DNA from: Nocardioides allogilvus
GTDB taxonomy: Bacteria; Actinomycetota; Actinomycetes; Propionibacteriales; Nocardioidaceae
Direction: 5' to 3'
Length of the DNA: 64,000 bases
Assembly: GCF_003047285.1 (NCBI RefSeq)
Contig: NZ_PZYX01000002.1
Location: forward strand, 248,001 to 312,000
Under the pieces are notes generated by a model. It was not told the DNA's origin. It did not search any database and saw nothing but the letters and a program-made list of their open reading frames with translations. Positions 43,871-52,305 of the stretch are shown piece by piece. The first letter of the stretch is position 1, and each line of letters starts with the position of its first letter. A program made the position numbers and the translations under genes.

Positions 43871-43904
43871 GAGAAGCGGCTCCCCGACCGGGGAACCGCT
43901 CCTC
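43871..43904 (-). terminator. Terminator after rpsO
   Basis: AGCGG-C-TCCCC / GGGGA-A-CCGCT with loop GACC forms a stem just beyond the rpsO stop (43911), separating rpsO from pnp. The 43675-43870 stretch between it and pnp shows no gene. Confidence 0.7.
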
Positions 43905-43910
43905 ACGACG

Positions 43911-44186
43911 TCAGCGTCGGAGACCGAGGCGCTCGATGATCGAGCGGTAGCGCTCGATCTCGGTCTTCTGCAGGTAGTTGAGCAGACGACGGCGCTTGCC
44001 CACGAGGAGCAGCAGGCCACGACGGCTGTGGTGGTCCTTCTTGTGCATCTTGAGGTGCTCGGTGAGGTGAGCGATGCGGTAGCTCGCCAGGGCGATCTGC
44101 ACCTCGGGCGAACCGGAGTCGCCCTCGGTCAGACCGTATTCGGCGATGATCTTCTTCTTGGTCTCCGCGTCAGTACCGATCGACAT
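43911..44186 (-). CDS. rpsO: 30S ribosomal protein S15
   Basis: S15 of 91 residues, which binds 16S rRNA helix 22 early in assembly. Signature stretches: [40 protein letters not shown] and [20 protein letters not shown]. The ATG has GGAG 6 bp upstream. rpsO directly ahead of pnp is a conserved gene order; here a terminator separates them. The leader between 44187 and 44300 may hold an autoregulatory structure, but none is clear. Confidence 0.97.
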   Translation of the reverse strand: MSIGTDAETKKKIIAEYGLTEGDSGSPEVQIALASYRIAHLTEHLKMHKKDHHSRRGLLLLVGKRRRLLNYLQKTEIERYRSIIERLGLRR

Positions 44187-44310
44187 GCGGGGCTCCTCTC
44201 GTGTCTCGTTGCGCGGCGCTCGGGACAGGATGTCCGGGGCTCTCTCGATCCGCGGCCGTTCAGACGGCAATTCCCACCGGGGTGGGCAACCTGAGAAGAC
44301 TAACAACGCA

Positions 44311-44346
44311 GTCACCCGGGCCCCAAAACGCTGGGACCCGGGTGAC
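44311..44346 (-). terminator. Terminator after the DUF6458 gene
   Basis: GTCACCCGGG-C-CCC pairs with GGG-A-CCCGGGTGAC across loop AAAACGCT, 17 bp beyond the stop of the gene at 44363. Confidence 0.75.
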
Positions 44347-44362
44347 CACTCACTGTCGTGCG

Positions 44363-44626
44363 TCAGATCGCCGGCGGCGGAGGCGGGTCCGTCTCGGTAC
44401 GCCGCTCGGTGGTCGCCTGGCGACCGTGGGCGTCCGTGGTGGTGGCGGTCGTGGTCGCTCGCCGGCGCGTGTTGGTCTGGATCGCGGTGAGCGCGATCAC
44501 CAGGATGCCGGCGAGGCACAGGATGTAGCCGACCACGGTGAGGTCGACTGCCTCGATCATGTCCCGCACCGCGAAGGCGAGGATCAGCCCAATCGCAAGC
44601 AGGAAGACTCCCAGTCCGTAACCCAT
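44363..44626 (-). CDS. DUF6458-type two-helix membrane protein (87 aa)
   Basis: An 87-residue protein, [20 protein letters not shown], a short loop DMIEAVDLT and a second helix [20 protein letters not shown], then a basic Thr/Arg-rich tail. This matches the small actinobacterial membrane family DUF6458. AGGAGA lies 6 bp before the ATG. Function unknown. A terminator follows. Confidence 0.8.
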   Translation of the reverse strand: MGYGLGVFLLAIGLILAFAVRDMIEAVDLTVVGYILCLAGILVIALTAIQTNTRRRATTTATTTDAHGRQATTERRTETDPPPPPAI

Positions 44627-44722
44627 GATGTGTCTCCTTCTGTCCGGGCGATGGTGAGGGCGAATGCCCCGCCCCGGAGCGTCCACCACCTCGGCGCGCC
44701 GCACATCCCCCGCAGGGGTGGT

Positions 44723-44769
44723 GACCGTGTGGATCTGCTGCACCCCCGTGACACCAGATCCACACGGTC
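44723..44769 (-). terminator. Long-stem terminator after the padR operon
   Basis: Perfect 15-bp arms GACCGTGTGGATCTG and CAGATCCACACGGTC enclose a 17-nt loop. The hairpin begins 2 bp past the stop of the gene at 44772. Confidence 0.75.
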
Positions 44770-44771
44770 GG

Positions 44772-45812
44772 TCAGGGGCGCCGCTTCTTCTCGCGGCGCT
44801 TCTCGGCCTCGACGGGAGCCGTCACGGTCGGGGTCACGCCGTCCAGCGTCACCGGCGGAAGTACGGCGAACGGCGGCGCTTGCAGCGTCGGCTCGCCGAC
44901 CGCCTCCCAGGCCATGTCGTCCCAGTCCCGCTCCGGGAGCGGGAACACGCTGTACAGCTCCGTGCGCCCGTTGAGCCACGGCGCAAGAACTCGCTCGCCG
45001 TTGTCGATGTACGCGTAGTCAGGATCGATCTTCAGCCGTCGCCCTTGGTCATCGACCAGCTGCACGCCGACGAGCGGATTGCCGGCCGCGTCGAACGGAT
45101 AGACGTTGGTCACGGGCTGGCCGTTGAAGGTGAGCCCCGGGGTCGGGGTCGGCTGGCCGTTGTAACCGAGCCTCTCGACCATGTCGTCCTGGATCGAGTA
45201 CTCGACCCGCTGGAGCGTGTCGAACGTGATGAGCAGCGCGAAGACGTTGAGGACGAGCAGCACCACTCGAGCGAGCAGTCCCGACGTGCCCGGCCAGATC
45301 TTGCCCCGACCGATCTGGATGCTGACGATCGATGCCACCGCGAGGATCAGCAGCCCCAGCCCCCACGAAGGTGTCGGCAGCCACGCGACGTCGGGGCGCG
45401 CCGCCCACCGGGCGAACGTGTAGTTGAACCACATCACCGCCAGCCACGCACGGAAGACCCACCACGCCGGGCGCGCCGCCCGGACGGCCGAGCCGATGTC
45501 GGCCGGCATCTTGTCCAGGAGGCGGCTCCAGTGCGTGCTCGCGGCGTCGAGCACGGCCGTCGGGGACGTGGTCGACCACTGCCTGCGACCAGGGCCGGCG
45601 GGCGCCAGCCCTGCCGCCGCACGGAGCTCGGCGGCGTACGCATCGGGATCACCGAGGGCCTCGGGGCCACGCTCGGCGACGAGGTCGGCCATGTCGGCCT
45701 CCAGCCCGTCGAGCAGGTCTTCACGCTCGTCGGCACCGAGGTCGGAGAAGCGTGCGCGCACGGCGGCGACGAAGGCGTCGACCTCGGGCGTGAGTCGGAT
45801 CGTGTCGTTCAT
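44772..45812 (-). CDS. HAAS/DUF1700-like membrane protein, PadR partner (346 aa)
   Basis: The N-terminal 90 residues form a helical HAAS-type signalling domain (VDAFVAAVRARFSDLGADER, LLDGLEADMADLVAERG, GDPDAYAAELRAAAGL) often encoded next to PadR regulators. Three membrane helices follow (FRAWLAVMWFNYTFARWA, WGLGLLILAVASIVSIQIG, LLARVVLLVLNVFALLITF), then an extracytoplasmic C-terminal region of about 140 residues with an RRR/KKR end. Its ATG overlaps the padR stop (ATGA). By analogy with other HAAS-PadR pairs it may sense the envelope; function unproven. Confidence 0.78.
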   Translation of the reverse strand: MNDTIRLTPEVDAFVAAVRARFSDLGADEREDLLDGLEADMADLVAERGPEALGDPDAYAAELRAAAGLAPAGPGRRQWSTTSPTAVLDAASTHWSRLLDKMPADIGSAVRAARPAWWVFRAWLAVMWFNYTFARWAARPDVAWLPTPSWGLGLLILAVASIVSIQIGRGKIWPGTSGLLARVVLLVLNVFALLITFDTLQRVEYSIQDDMVERLGYNGQPTPTPGLTFNGQPVTNVYPFDAAGNPLVGVQLVDDQGRRLKIDPDYAYIDNGERVLAPWLNGRTELYSVFPLPERDWDDMAWEAVGEPTLQAPPFAVLPPVTLDGVTPTVTAPVEAEKRREKKRRP

Positions 45813-46135
45813 GCCGAGGCCCCCTGCAGCAGGTTGGTGACGGTGGTGGAGAAGTGCGCCCAGTCGTCGCTCTGGGTCTTGAGCTGGTCGCGGCCCGACG
45901 GCGTGATGCCGTAGTACTTCCGGTGCGGTCCGCTCTCCGACGGGACGACGTAGGAGGTCAGGGCGCCGGCGGCGTACAACCGACGCAGCGTGCCGTAGAC
46001 CGACGCGTCGCCGACCTCGTCGAGGCCGCCCGCCCGGAGGCGGCGGACGACGTCGTAGCCGTAGCCGTCCTCGTCGTCGACCACGGCGAGCACCGCCAGG
46101 TCGAGCACTCCCTTGAGGAGCTGTGTGTTGTCCAT
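45809..46135 (-). CDS. PadR family transcriptional repressor
   Basis: A 108-residue PadR regulator: LLKGVLDLAVLAVVDDEDGY starts the winged helix-turn-helix, VGDASVYGTLRRLYAAGALT is the recognition region, and SGPHRKYYGITPSGRDQLKT the wing. The short C-terminal helix gives dimerisation. It is the first gene of a two-gene operon with the HAAS membrane protein and most likely represses its own operon through the palindrome 11 bp upstream. Confidence 0.93.
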   Translation of the reverse strand: MDNTQLLKGVLDLAVLAVVDDEDGYGYDVVRRLRAGGLDEVGDASVYGTLRRLYAAGALTSYVVPSESGPHRKYYGITPSGRDQLKTQSDDWAHFSTTVTNLLQGASA

Positions 46136-46145
46136 GCCGTGAACA

Positions 46146-46166
46146 GTAGTGCGGATAGCGCACTAC
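46146..46166. promoter_or_regulatory. PadR operator: perfect inverted repeat GTAGTGCG-N5-CGCACTAC
   Basis: Two perfect 8-bp arms separated by GATAG lie 11-31 bp upstream of the padR ATG, in the gap to the divergent oxidoreductase gene. On the padR strand a TATCCG sits in the spacer and could be the -10, so binding would block the promoter. The site is also 50 bp before the oxidoreductase start. Confidence 0.75.
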
Positions 46167-46215
46167 CGTCGACACCACAGTTCCGATGGGCGTGTCGGCA
46201 TGTGATGATCCGCAG

Positions 46216-48336
46216 ATGTCAGCCCACGAAGCGGCGCAGCAACGCATCGGCGTCTGCAACCTCTGCGAAGCCATCTGCGGTCTCGTCCTCACGATCGAGG
46301 ACGGCACCGTCACCTCGGTGAGGGGCAACCCCGACGACCCGCTGTCCCGCGGACACATCTGCCCGAAGGGCGTCGCGATCGCGGACATCCACACCGACCC
46401 GGACCGGCTGCGCCGACCCGTGCGCCGCGACCGGGCGACCGGCGAGTTCCACGAGATCGGCTGGACCGAGGCGATCGAGCTGGTGTCGAGCGGGCTGGCC
46501 GCGACCATCAACGCGCACGGCCGCGATGCGCTCGGCATCTACCTCGGCAACCCCAACGTGCACAGCCTCGGCTCGATGACCCACGGCATCGGCCTGGTCA
46601 AGGCCCTGCGCACGAGGAACACCTTCAGCGCCACCTCGGTCGACCAGCTCCCCCACCAGCTGCTCGCGCACCTGATGTTCGGCCACCAGCTGCTGCTGCC
46701 GATCCCCGACATCGACCGCACCACCTACTTCCTCGTCTTCGGCGCCAACCCGATGGCCTCCAACGGCTCGCTGATGACCGTGCCCGACTTCCCCACCCGG
46801 CTGCGCGAGCTCAAGCGTCGCGGCGGCCACATGGTCGTCTTCGATCCACGGCGCACCGAGACCGCCAAGGTCGCCACGGAGCACCACTTCATCCGACCCG
46901 GCACGGACGCGTGGGTGCTGCTCGCGATGTTGAACGTGCTGTTCGCCGACGGGCTCGCGCTCGCTCCGGCGTACGCCGACGGGCTGGCCGAGGTCGAGTC
47001 GGCGGTCGCGCACTTCACCCCCGCCCTGGCGGAGCAGATGAGCGGCGTCCCTGCCGCGGACATCGAGCGCGTCGCACTCGAGCTCGCCACCGCCGAGGGC
47101 GGGGTGGCCTACGGCCGGGTCGGCGTCTCGACCCACGAGTTCGGCTCGGTCTGCCAGTGGGCGGTCAACCTGCTCAACATCGTCACCGGCAACCTCGACT
47201 CGGTCGGCGGCGCGATGTTCTCCTCCCCCGCGATCGACGCCGTCGGCACCGGCCTGATCGGGCGCGGCCACCACAACGCCTGGCAGTCCCGTGTCCGCGG
47301 CCTGCCCGAGACCGCCGGCGAGCTGCCCGTGTCCGCGCTCCGCGAGGAGATCACCACCCCCGGCGCGGGGCAGGTCAGGGCGATGCTGACCCTCTCGGGC
47401 AACCCCGTCCTGTCGACCCCCGACGGCGCTCGGCTCGACGAGGCGCTGGCAGGCCTGGACTTCATGGCGGCCGTCGACATCTACGTCAATGAGACGACCC
47501 GGCACGCCGACGTGATCCTGCCGCCGACGGGGGCACTGGAGCGCGACCACTACGACCTGATCTTCCAGACCTTCGCCGTACGCAACACCGCCCGCTTCAC
47601 GCCTGCGGTGTTCGAGAAGGAACCGGAAGCCCGCCACGACTGGCAGATCTACCGCGACGTCGCGCTGGCCACGATCGACAAGCTGGACCGCAAGCCCTCC
47701 CTCAAGGCGCGGCTGACGCTGCGAGCGCGCCTCGGCCTGAGCCCGACGCGCCTCGTCGGGCTGCTGCTCGCGCGCGGTCGAACCGGGGTGACACTGCGCA
47801 AGCTGCGGGCCAACCCCTCGGGCGTCGACCTGGGCCCCCTGCGGCCGAACCTGCTGCCCGACCGGCTGCAGACGCGGGACCACCGGATGGGCCTGGCGCC
47901 GCCGTTGGTGCTCGCCGACCTCGAGCGCCTGACCACCGTCGAGCCGCCTGCCGAGGGTGAGCTGCTGCTCATCGGGCGCCGCCACAAGCAGGACAACAAC
48001 TCGTGGATGCACAACGCCGGCCGCCTGACCCGCGGCAGGGCCCGCCACCACCTCCTCATGCACCCGGCCGACCTGGCCGAGCGCTCGCTCGAGGACGGCG
48101 CGGTCGTCACGGTCACCTCACGCGTGGGCAAGGTGCGCGTCGAGGTCGCCGCGACCGACGACATGATGCCCGGCGTCGTCAGCCTCCCCCACGGCTACGG
48201 CCACGCCCGCAACCCCGGGATGAAGCGCGCCGCCGAGCTGCCCGGGGTGTCGATCAACGACCTGACCGACCCCGAGCGCCTCGACGTCTCCGGCAACGCT
48301 GCGCTCACGGGAGTGCCCGTCACCGTCTCCGCCTGA
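46216..48336 (+). CDS. Molybdopterin-dependent oxidoreductase (DMSO-reductase family)
   Basis: A 706-residue Mo/W-bis-MGD enzyme. The N-terminal 4Fe-4S site is GVCNLCEAICG plus SRGHICPKG. Conserved cofactor segments: YLGNPNVHSLGS, FLVFGANPMASNGSL, VVFDPRRTETAKVATEHHFI, LLNIVTGNLDSVGGAMF and LTLSGNPVLSTPDGARL. The C-terminal Molydop-binding beta barrel starts LLLIGRRHKQDNNSWMHNAG. No signal peptide or partner subunit gene is adjacent, so it is a cytoplasmic, monogenic member with unknown substrate. ATG 46216 follows GATGAT by 6 nt; an ATG 30 bp earlier is an alternative. Confidence 0.9.
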   Translation: MSAHEAAQQRIGVCNLCEAICGLVLTIEDGTVTSVRGNPDDPLSRGHICPKGVAIADIHTDPDRLRRPVRRDRATGEFHEIGWTEAIELVSSGLAATINAHGRDALGIYLGNPNVHSLGSMTHGIGLVKALRTRNTFSATSVDQLPHQLLAHLMFGHQLLLPIPDIDRTTYFLVFGANPMASNGSLMTVPDFPTRLRELKRRGGHMVVFDPRRTETAKVATEHHFIRPGTDAWVLLAMLNVLFADGLALAPAYADGLAEVESAVAHFTPALAEQMSGVPAADIERVALELATAEGGVAYGRVGVSTHEFGSVCQWAVNLLNIVTGNLDSVGGAMFSSPAIDAVGTGLIGRGHHNAWQSRVRGLPETAGELPVSALREEITTPGAGQVRAMLTLSGNPVLSTPDGARLDEALAGLDFMAAVDIYVNETTRHADVILPPTGALERDHYDLIFQTFAVRNTARFTPAVFEKEPEARHDWQIYRDVALATIDKLDRKPSLKARLTLRARLGLSPTRLVGLLLARGRTGVTLRKLRANPSGVDLGPLRPNLLPDRLQTRDHRMGLAPPLVLADLERLTTVEPPAEGELLLIGRRHKQDNNSWMHNAGRLTRGRARHHLLMHPADLAERSLEDGAVVTVTSRVGKVRVEVAATDDMMPGVVSLPHGYGHARNPGMKRAAELPGVSINDLTDPERLDVSGNAALTGVPVTVSA

Positions 48337-48342
48337 CACGCC

Positions 48343-48416
48343 GAGCGGGCACAAAAGCACGTCCCGGACGAGCTGAGCGGGCACAAAAGCACCGTGCGTT
48401 CGTGCTTTTGTGCCCG
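48343..48416. repeat. Direct plus inverted repeat of GAGCGGGCACAAAAGCAC
   Basis: GAGCGGGCACAAAAGCAC occurs twice (48343-48360 and 48375-48392, 32 bp apart). The second copy pairs with GTGCTTTTGTGCCCG (48402-48416) in a perfect 15-bp stem with a 9-nt loop. It lies between two convergent genes, so the hairpin probably terminates both; the extra half copy is unexplained. Confidence 0.75.
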
Positions 48417-48449
48417 ATCAGCGCGTGTGTGGTGCTCCTTCTTGACGGG

Positions 48450-50411
48450 TCAGACCTTCACTCCGCCGAGGACTTCGCGGACTTCGGCGGCGGACGTCGC
48501 CCGGCGCAGCCGTTCGACCTGCTCGGCATCGACGAAGACGCCGGCCAGCTTCTGCAGCAGCGCGAGGTGGTCGTTGCCCGCCCCGGCGATGCCGACCACG
48601 AACTCGGCGGGCTTGCCGTTCCAGTCGATGCCGCCGGGATAGCGGACGAACGAGATCGCCGTACGGCGGATGGCGCCCTTGGCCTCGTTGGTGCCGTGCG
48701 GGATGGCCAGCAGGTTGCCCATGTGGGTCGACACCGACTTCTCCCGCTCGTGCATCGCATCGACGTAGGCGGGCTCGACCGCACCGCTCGCCACGAGCAG
48801 CTGCCCGGCCTCGGTGATCGCCTCGTCGCGCGAGGCGGCAGTGCCGTCGAGCACGATCGCGTCGTCACGCAGCACGTCGGAGTCGACACCGTCGTCGGCC
48901 ACCTCACCTGACGTGGCGCCGGCGGCACCACCGTTCCGCTGCCGCACCAGCTCGACGATCTCGTCGTAGCGCGGACTTCCCATGAAGTTGTCGACCGAGA
49001 CGTGGACGGCCGTCCCCGTGCGCTGACGCGCCCGGTCGGTGAGGTCCTGGTGGGTCACGACGACGTCGTAGGTGTCGGCGAGGTTGGCGATCGACTGGTT
49101 GGTGACCGACACGTCGCCGTACCCCGCTGCCTGGATCTTCTTGCGCAGCACCGACGCGCCCATGGCCGACGAGCCCATGCCGGCGTCGCAGGCGAAGACG
49201 ATGGTGCCGATCGGGCCGCTCGCAGCGGCGCCGCTCGTGAGCAGGGAGGACACCGAGGACTTCTTGCCCTTCATGGCCTCCATGTCGGCGGTGGCCGCCG
49301 ACAGGTCGCCCTCGTCGTCCGAACGGTCGGTCTTGAGCAGGAACCCGGCGACCAGGAAGGAGACGGTGGCAGCGCCGAGCATGGAGAGCGTCACGCCGAA
49401 GAAGCTGCCGCTGGCGGTCTGCGCGTAGACGGCGAACACGGAGCCGGGCGCGGCCGGCGCGCGCAGGCCGACGTCGAAGAGCACGTTGATGAAGACACCC
49501 GTCATGCCGCCCGCGATGGTGGCGAGGATGAGCTTGGGCTTCATCAGCACGTAGGGGAAGTAGATCTCGTGGATGCCGCCGAAGAAGTGGATGATCGCGG
49601 CGCCGGGCGCGGAGGCCTTGGCCATGCCCTTGCCGAAGACGGTGTATGCCAGCAGCAACCCGAGTCCGGGGCCGGGGTTGGCCTCGAGCAGGAAGAGCAC
49701 CGACTTGCCTGCCTCGACCGCCTCGTTGGTGCCGAGGGGCGTCAGCACGCCGTGGTTGATGGCGTTGTTGAGGAAGAGCACCTTCGCCGGCTCGATGATG
49801 ACCGACGTCAGGGGCAGCAGGTCGTTGTTGACGAGGAAGTCGACACCCTCCCCGAGCCGGTCGGCGATCCAGGTCACGACCGGGCTCATGCCGAAGAAGC
49901 CGAAGACCGCCAGCAGCATGCCCCAGATGCCGGCGGAGAAGTTGTTGACCAGCATCTCGAAGCCGGGCTTGATCTTGCCGTCCCACAGGGAGTCGACCTT
50001 CTGCATGGTCCAGCCGCCGAGCGGGCCCATGATCATCGCGCCCATGAACATCGGGATCTCGGTGCCGGCGATGACGCCCATCGTGGCGATCGCACCGACC
50101 ACACCACCGCGGGTGTCGTAGAGCATCTTGCCGCCGGTGTAGCCGATCAGGATCGGCAGCAGGTAGGTGATCATCGGGCCGACGATCCCGCCCTCGGCGA
50201 AGTCGCCCCAGCCGCCGATCTTGGCGACCCAGCTGTCGGCGGAGTCACCGATGCCGAGCTCGGGCAGCCAGCCCACCTCGATGAACAGGGCGGTGATCAG
50301 GCCCCACGCGATGAACGCGCCGATGTTGGGCATGACCATGTTGGACAAGAACGTGCCGAACTTCTGCACGTGGACCCGGGCGCCGCCGCGGGCGGCAGTT
50401 TGAGTGGACAT
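48450..50411 (-). CDS. mtlA: PTS mannitol transporter, fused EIICBA
   Basis: A 653-residue fused permease. Residues 1-350 are EIIC (FGTFLSNMVMPNIGAFIAWG, GGVVGAIATMGVIAGTEIPM, IHFFGGIHEIYFPYVLMKPK). EIIB follows, with the phospho-Cys near 408 in VFACDAGMGSSAMGA. EIIA is C-terminal with the phospho-His near 572 in LLAIPHGTNEAKGA. HEIYFPY-type motifs are specific for mannitol-family EIIC. GGAGG precedes the ATG and a CRP-like site lies just upstream. It takes up and phosphorylates mannitol with phosphate from EI and HPr, both encoded in this locus. Confidence 0.95.
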   Translation of the reverse strand: MSTQTAARGGARVHVQKFGTFLSNMVMPNIGAFIAWGLITALFIEVGWLPELGIGDSADSWVAKIGGWGDFAEGGIVGPMITYLLPILIGYTGGKMLYDTRGGVVGAIATMGVIAGTEIPMFMGAMIMGPLGGWTMQKVDSLWDGKIKPGFEMLVNNFSAGIWGMLLAVFGFFGMSPVVTWIADRLGEGVDFLVNNDLLPLTSVIIEPAKVLFLNNAINHGVLTPLGTNEAVEAGKSVLFLLEANPGPGLGLLLAYTVFGKGMAKASAPGAAIIHFFGGIHEIYFPYVLMKPKLILATIAGGMTGVFINVLFDVGLRAPAAPGSVFAVYAQTASGSFFGVTLSMLGAATVSFLVAGFLLKTDRSDDEGDLSAATADMEAMKGKKSSVSSLLTSGAAASGPIGTIVFACDAGMGSSAMGASVLRKKIQAAGYGDVSVTNQSIANLADTYDVVVTHQDLTDRARQRTGTAVHVSVDNFMGSPRYDEIVELVRQRNGGAAGATSGEVADDGVDSDVLRDDAIVLDGTAASRDEAITEAGQLLVASGAVEPAYVDAMHEREKSVSTHMGNLLAIPHGTNEAKGAIRRTAISFVRYPGGIDWNGKPAEFVVGIAGAGNDHLALLQKLAGVFVDAEQVERLRRATSAAEVREVLGGVKV

Positions 50412-50428
50412 CGCTTCCTCCAGATCGG

Positions 50429-50444
50429 GGTGACCTCAGTCACA
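50429..50444 (-). promoter_or_regulatory. CRP/GlxR-like site upstream of mtlA
   Basis: On the minus strand TGTGACTGAGGTCACC matches the TGTGA-N6-TCACA consensus at 9 of 10 positions. It lies 18-33 bp before the mtlA ATG, just ahead of the ribosome-binding site. It suggests cAMP-dependent control of mannitol uptake; so near the start codon it could act by repression. Confidence 0.6.
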
Positions 50445-50538
50445 TCTGAGAGTCAGCAAACTCCCATTCGGGCACGTTGCCAAGCAAACGGGCCGACTTT
50501 CTGGGTGATCGGGTGTGGCTTTACCCCCGTTCGCGCCG

Positions 50539-52275
50539 CTAGACGTTCAGCTGGCTATCGAAGAGCGCCCGCTCTGCCTCGTCGTTCCAGGTGTCGCCGG
50601 CTCCGAGCTTCGCGGCGACGTCCGGCAACGTGTCCTTCAGCTCGTCGAGCCCCACGAGGGGGAGGTCGTGGATCTGGGGGAAGATCAGGACCTTTCCTGA
50701 ATAGCGACCGTCGACCAGTGCCTGGAGGCCGTCCTTGGCCGCGCGCATGCCGCCGACTGCGCCCACGATGGATCCCGGGGAGAGGTCACCCTGGTTGGCG
50801 AGGTCCACCACCTGCTGCTGGTCGTGGATGGTCAGCCCTGACGTCCCGGTGTACTGGGCGTTGTCCAGGTAGACGGCGCTCAGGTTCAGGGGCGCCAGCG
50901 TGCCGTTGGGGACACCGGCGAAGAAGACCAGCATGCCGTCGGCGTTCATCAATGTGTCTGCCTCCGCCATCACCTCGGAGATGGGGACACTGACCACGAC
51001 GTCGTCGGCACCCCGGTTGTCGGTGAGTCCCATGACGAAGTCGCGGAGCGACTGGTCGGCGGTCTGGGAGTTGAAGGTGATCAGCTCGCAGTCGTTTTTA
51101 TGCGCCAGGTGGCCCAGACGGTCCTCGAGGGCCTTCAGCCGCTCGTCGCTCACCTCCGTGGCCACGATCTTCCGGGGTCCGCCAGGCTGCTGGATGGCCC
51201 TCTGGACGTGCATCAGCCCCATCGGACCGCCGGCGCCCACGAAGACGGTCGTGCCCTGCGAGCGCAGGTCGCAGCGGTTGCGCGCCTCCCCGTAGGAGGC
51301 GGCGATGTCCGGACCTCGATCGCCGATGTAGGCGGTGTAGTCGTAGTGCAGACGGCCCACGTCGGTGTCCACCAGGCCGTCGAGGGCGGTCTCGCCCACC
51401 AGGTTGAGGGTGCCGCGCCGGGCGATGTGCGTGGCCACGGCGCCCACCGTGGTTGCCGATCGAGGATCGAGCACGACGATGTCGTCGAAGCCGGCGCCGT
51501 CGGTCAGCTCGTCCACCAACGCCTGGTAGTCGTCGGTGGTGATGCCGTCGCGCACCACCGTGGCGGCAGAGGTGCGCTCGACCATCTCGACCACCGAGGC
51601 GGGTACGTCGGTCAGCACGATGGTCGCCGGCGCGTCGAGCCCGGCCGAGAACTCGTACACGCGCTCGTCACCGGGCCGACCGATGACCCACATCGTCCCG
51701 CCGGCCCTGGGCTCCAGGCGGCGACGCTGGGTGTAGGCGGCCATCACGCAGCCCCACGGCTCCAGCGTGGAGCCCTCGGCGTAGCCCATCGTGTCGGGAA
51801 GCGGCAGGAGGCAGGCGCCGTCGTCGGTCTCGAGCATCTCCGCACCCATGAGGTGGTACTGCGTGAGCCCGCCCGGGATGGTGTAGCCGTAGGCCGTGCT
51901 CCTGCCGTCCTGGTAGATGTCCGGCTGTACGGCCAGCCGCTGACCGGCGTGGTAGCGGTCCTGGAGGTTCTCCCCCACCTCGATCACCGTCAGGCTCACC
52001 TCGTGCCCGAGCCGGGTGGGGTCCTGGGAGAGGTCGCGGTCGTAGAGCTTCGGGTGGCTGCCGCCCTGGCGCATGATCTTCACGTCGGAGAAGCAGAGCC
52101 CCACGCTGTCGATGCGCACCAGCATGTGGTCGGCATCAGGTGACGGGATCGGGGCCAGCTCGGGCGCAGAGTCCTTGCCCATGTTGTCCTCGCCCGCGCC
52201 GTGCAGGAACCAGGTCCAGCTCTGCTCGGGCAGGTCGAGATCGGCCGCGCGGTAGCGGTCGTACGCTGACGTCAT
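50539..52275 (-). CDS. Large medium-chain dehydrogenase with two Rossmann-like regions (578 aa)
   Basis: A zinc-type alcohol dehydrogenase relative, much longer than the usual 350 residues. The N-terminal catalytic domain keeps VRIDSVGLCFSDVKIMRQGG and TRLGHEVSLTVIEVGENLQD. A first nucleotide-fold region (TMWVIGRPGDERVYEFSAGL ... IVLTDVP) lacks the glycine loop; a second (FVGAGGPMGLMHVQRAIQQP ... IVATEVSDERL) has it intact. It lies between ptsI and mtlA on the same strand, 30 bp after ptsI, with GGAGG before the ATG. No mtlD is present, so it may oxidise mannitol-1-phosphate or another hexitol phosphate; this is inference from context. Confidence 0.8.
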   Translation of the reverse strand: MTSAYDRYRAADLDLPEQSWTWFLHGAGEDNMGKDSAPELAPIPSPDADHMLVRIDSVGLCFSDVKIMRQGGSHPKLYDRDLSQDPTRLGHEVSLTVIEVGENLQDRYHAGQRLAVQPDIYQDGRSTAYGYTIPGGLTQYHLMGAEMLETDDGACLLPLPDTMGYAEGSTLEPWGCVMAAYTQRRRLEPRAGGTMWVIGRPGDERVYEFSAGLDAPATIVLTDVPASVVEMVERTSAATVVRDGITTDDYQALVDELTDGAGFDDIVVLDPRSATTVGAVATHIARRGTLNLVGETALDGLVDTDVGRLHYDYTAYIGDRGPDIAASYGEARNRCDLRSQGTTVFVGAGGPMGLMHVQRAIQQPGGPRKIVATEVSDERLKALEDRLGHLAHKNDCELITFNSQTADQSLRDFVMGLTDNRGADDVVVSVPISEVMAEADTLMNADGMLVFFAGVPNGTLAPLNLSAVYLDNAQYTGTSGLTIHDQQQVVDLANQGDLSPGSIVGAVGGMRAAKDGLQALVDGRYSGKVLIFPQIHDLPLVGLDELKDTLPDVAAKLGAGDTWNDEAERALFDSQLNV

Positions 52276-52305
52276 GCTTCCTCCGTTGTGAGGTGGTGGG
52301 GGTTC

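Noticed and set aside
46219-48063. Long minus-strand open frame opposite the molybdopterin oxidoreductase.
   Set aside because: Shadow of a gene with clear Fe-S and cofactor motifs; no domain is recognisable in the antisense product.
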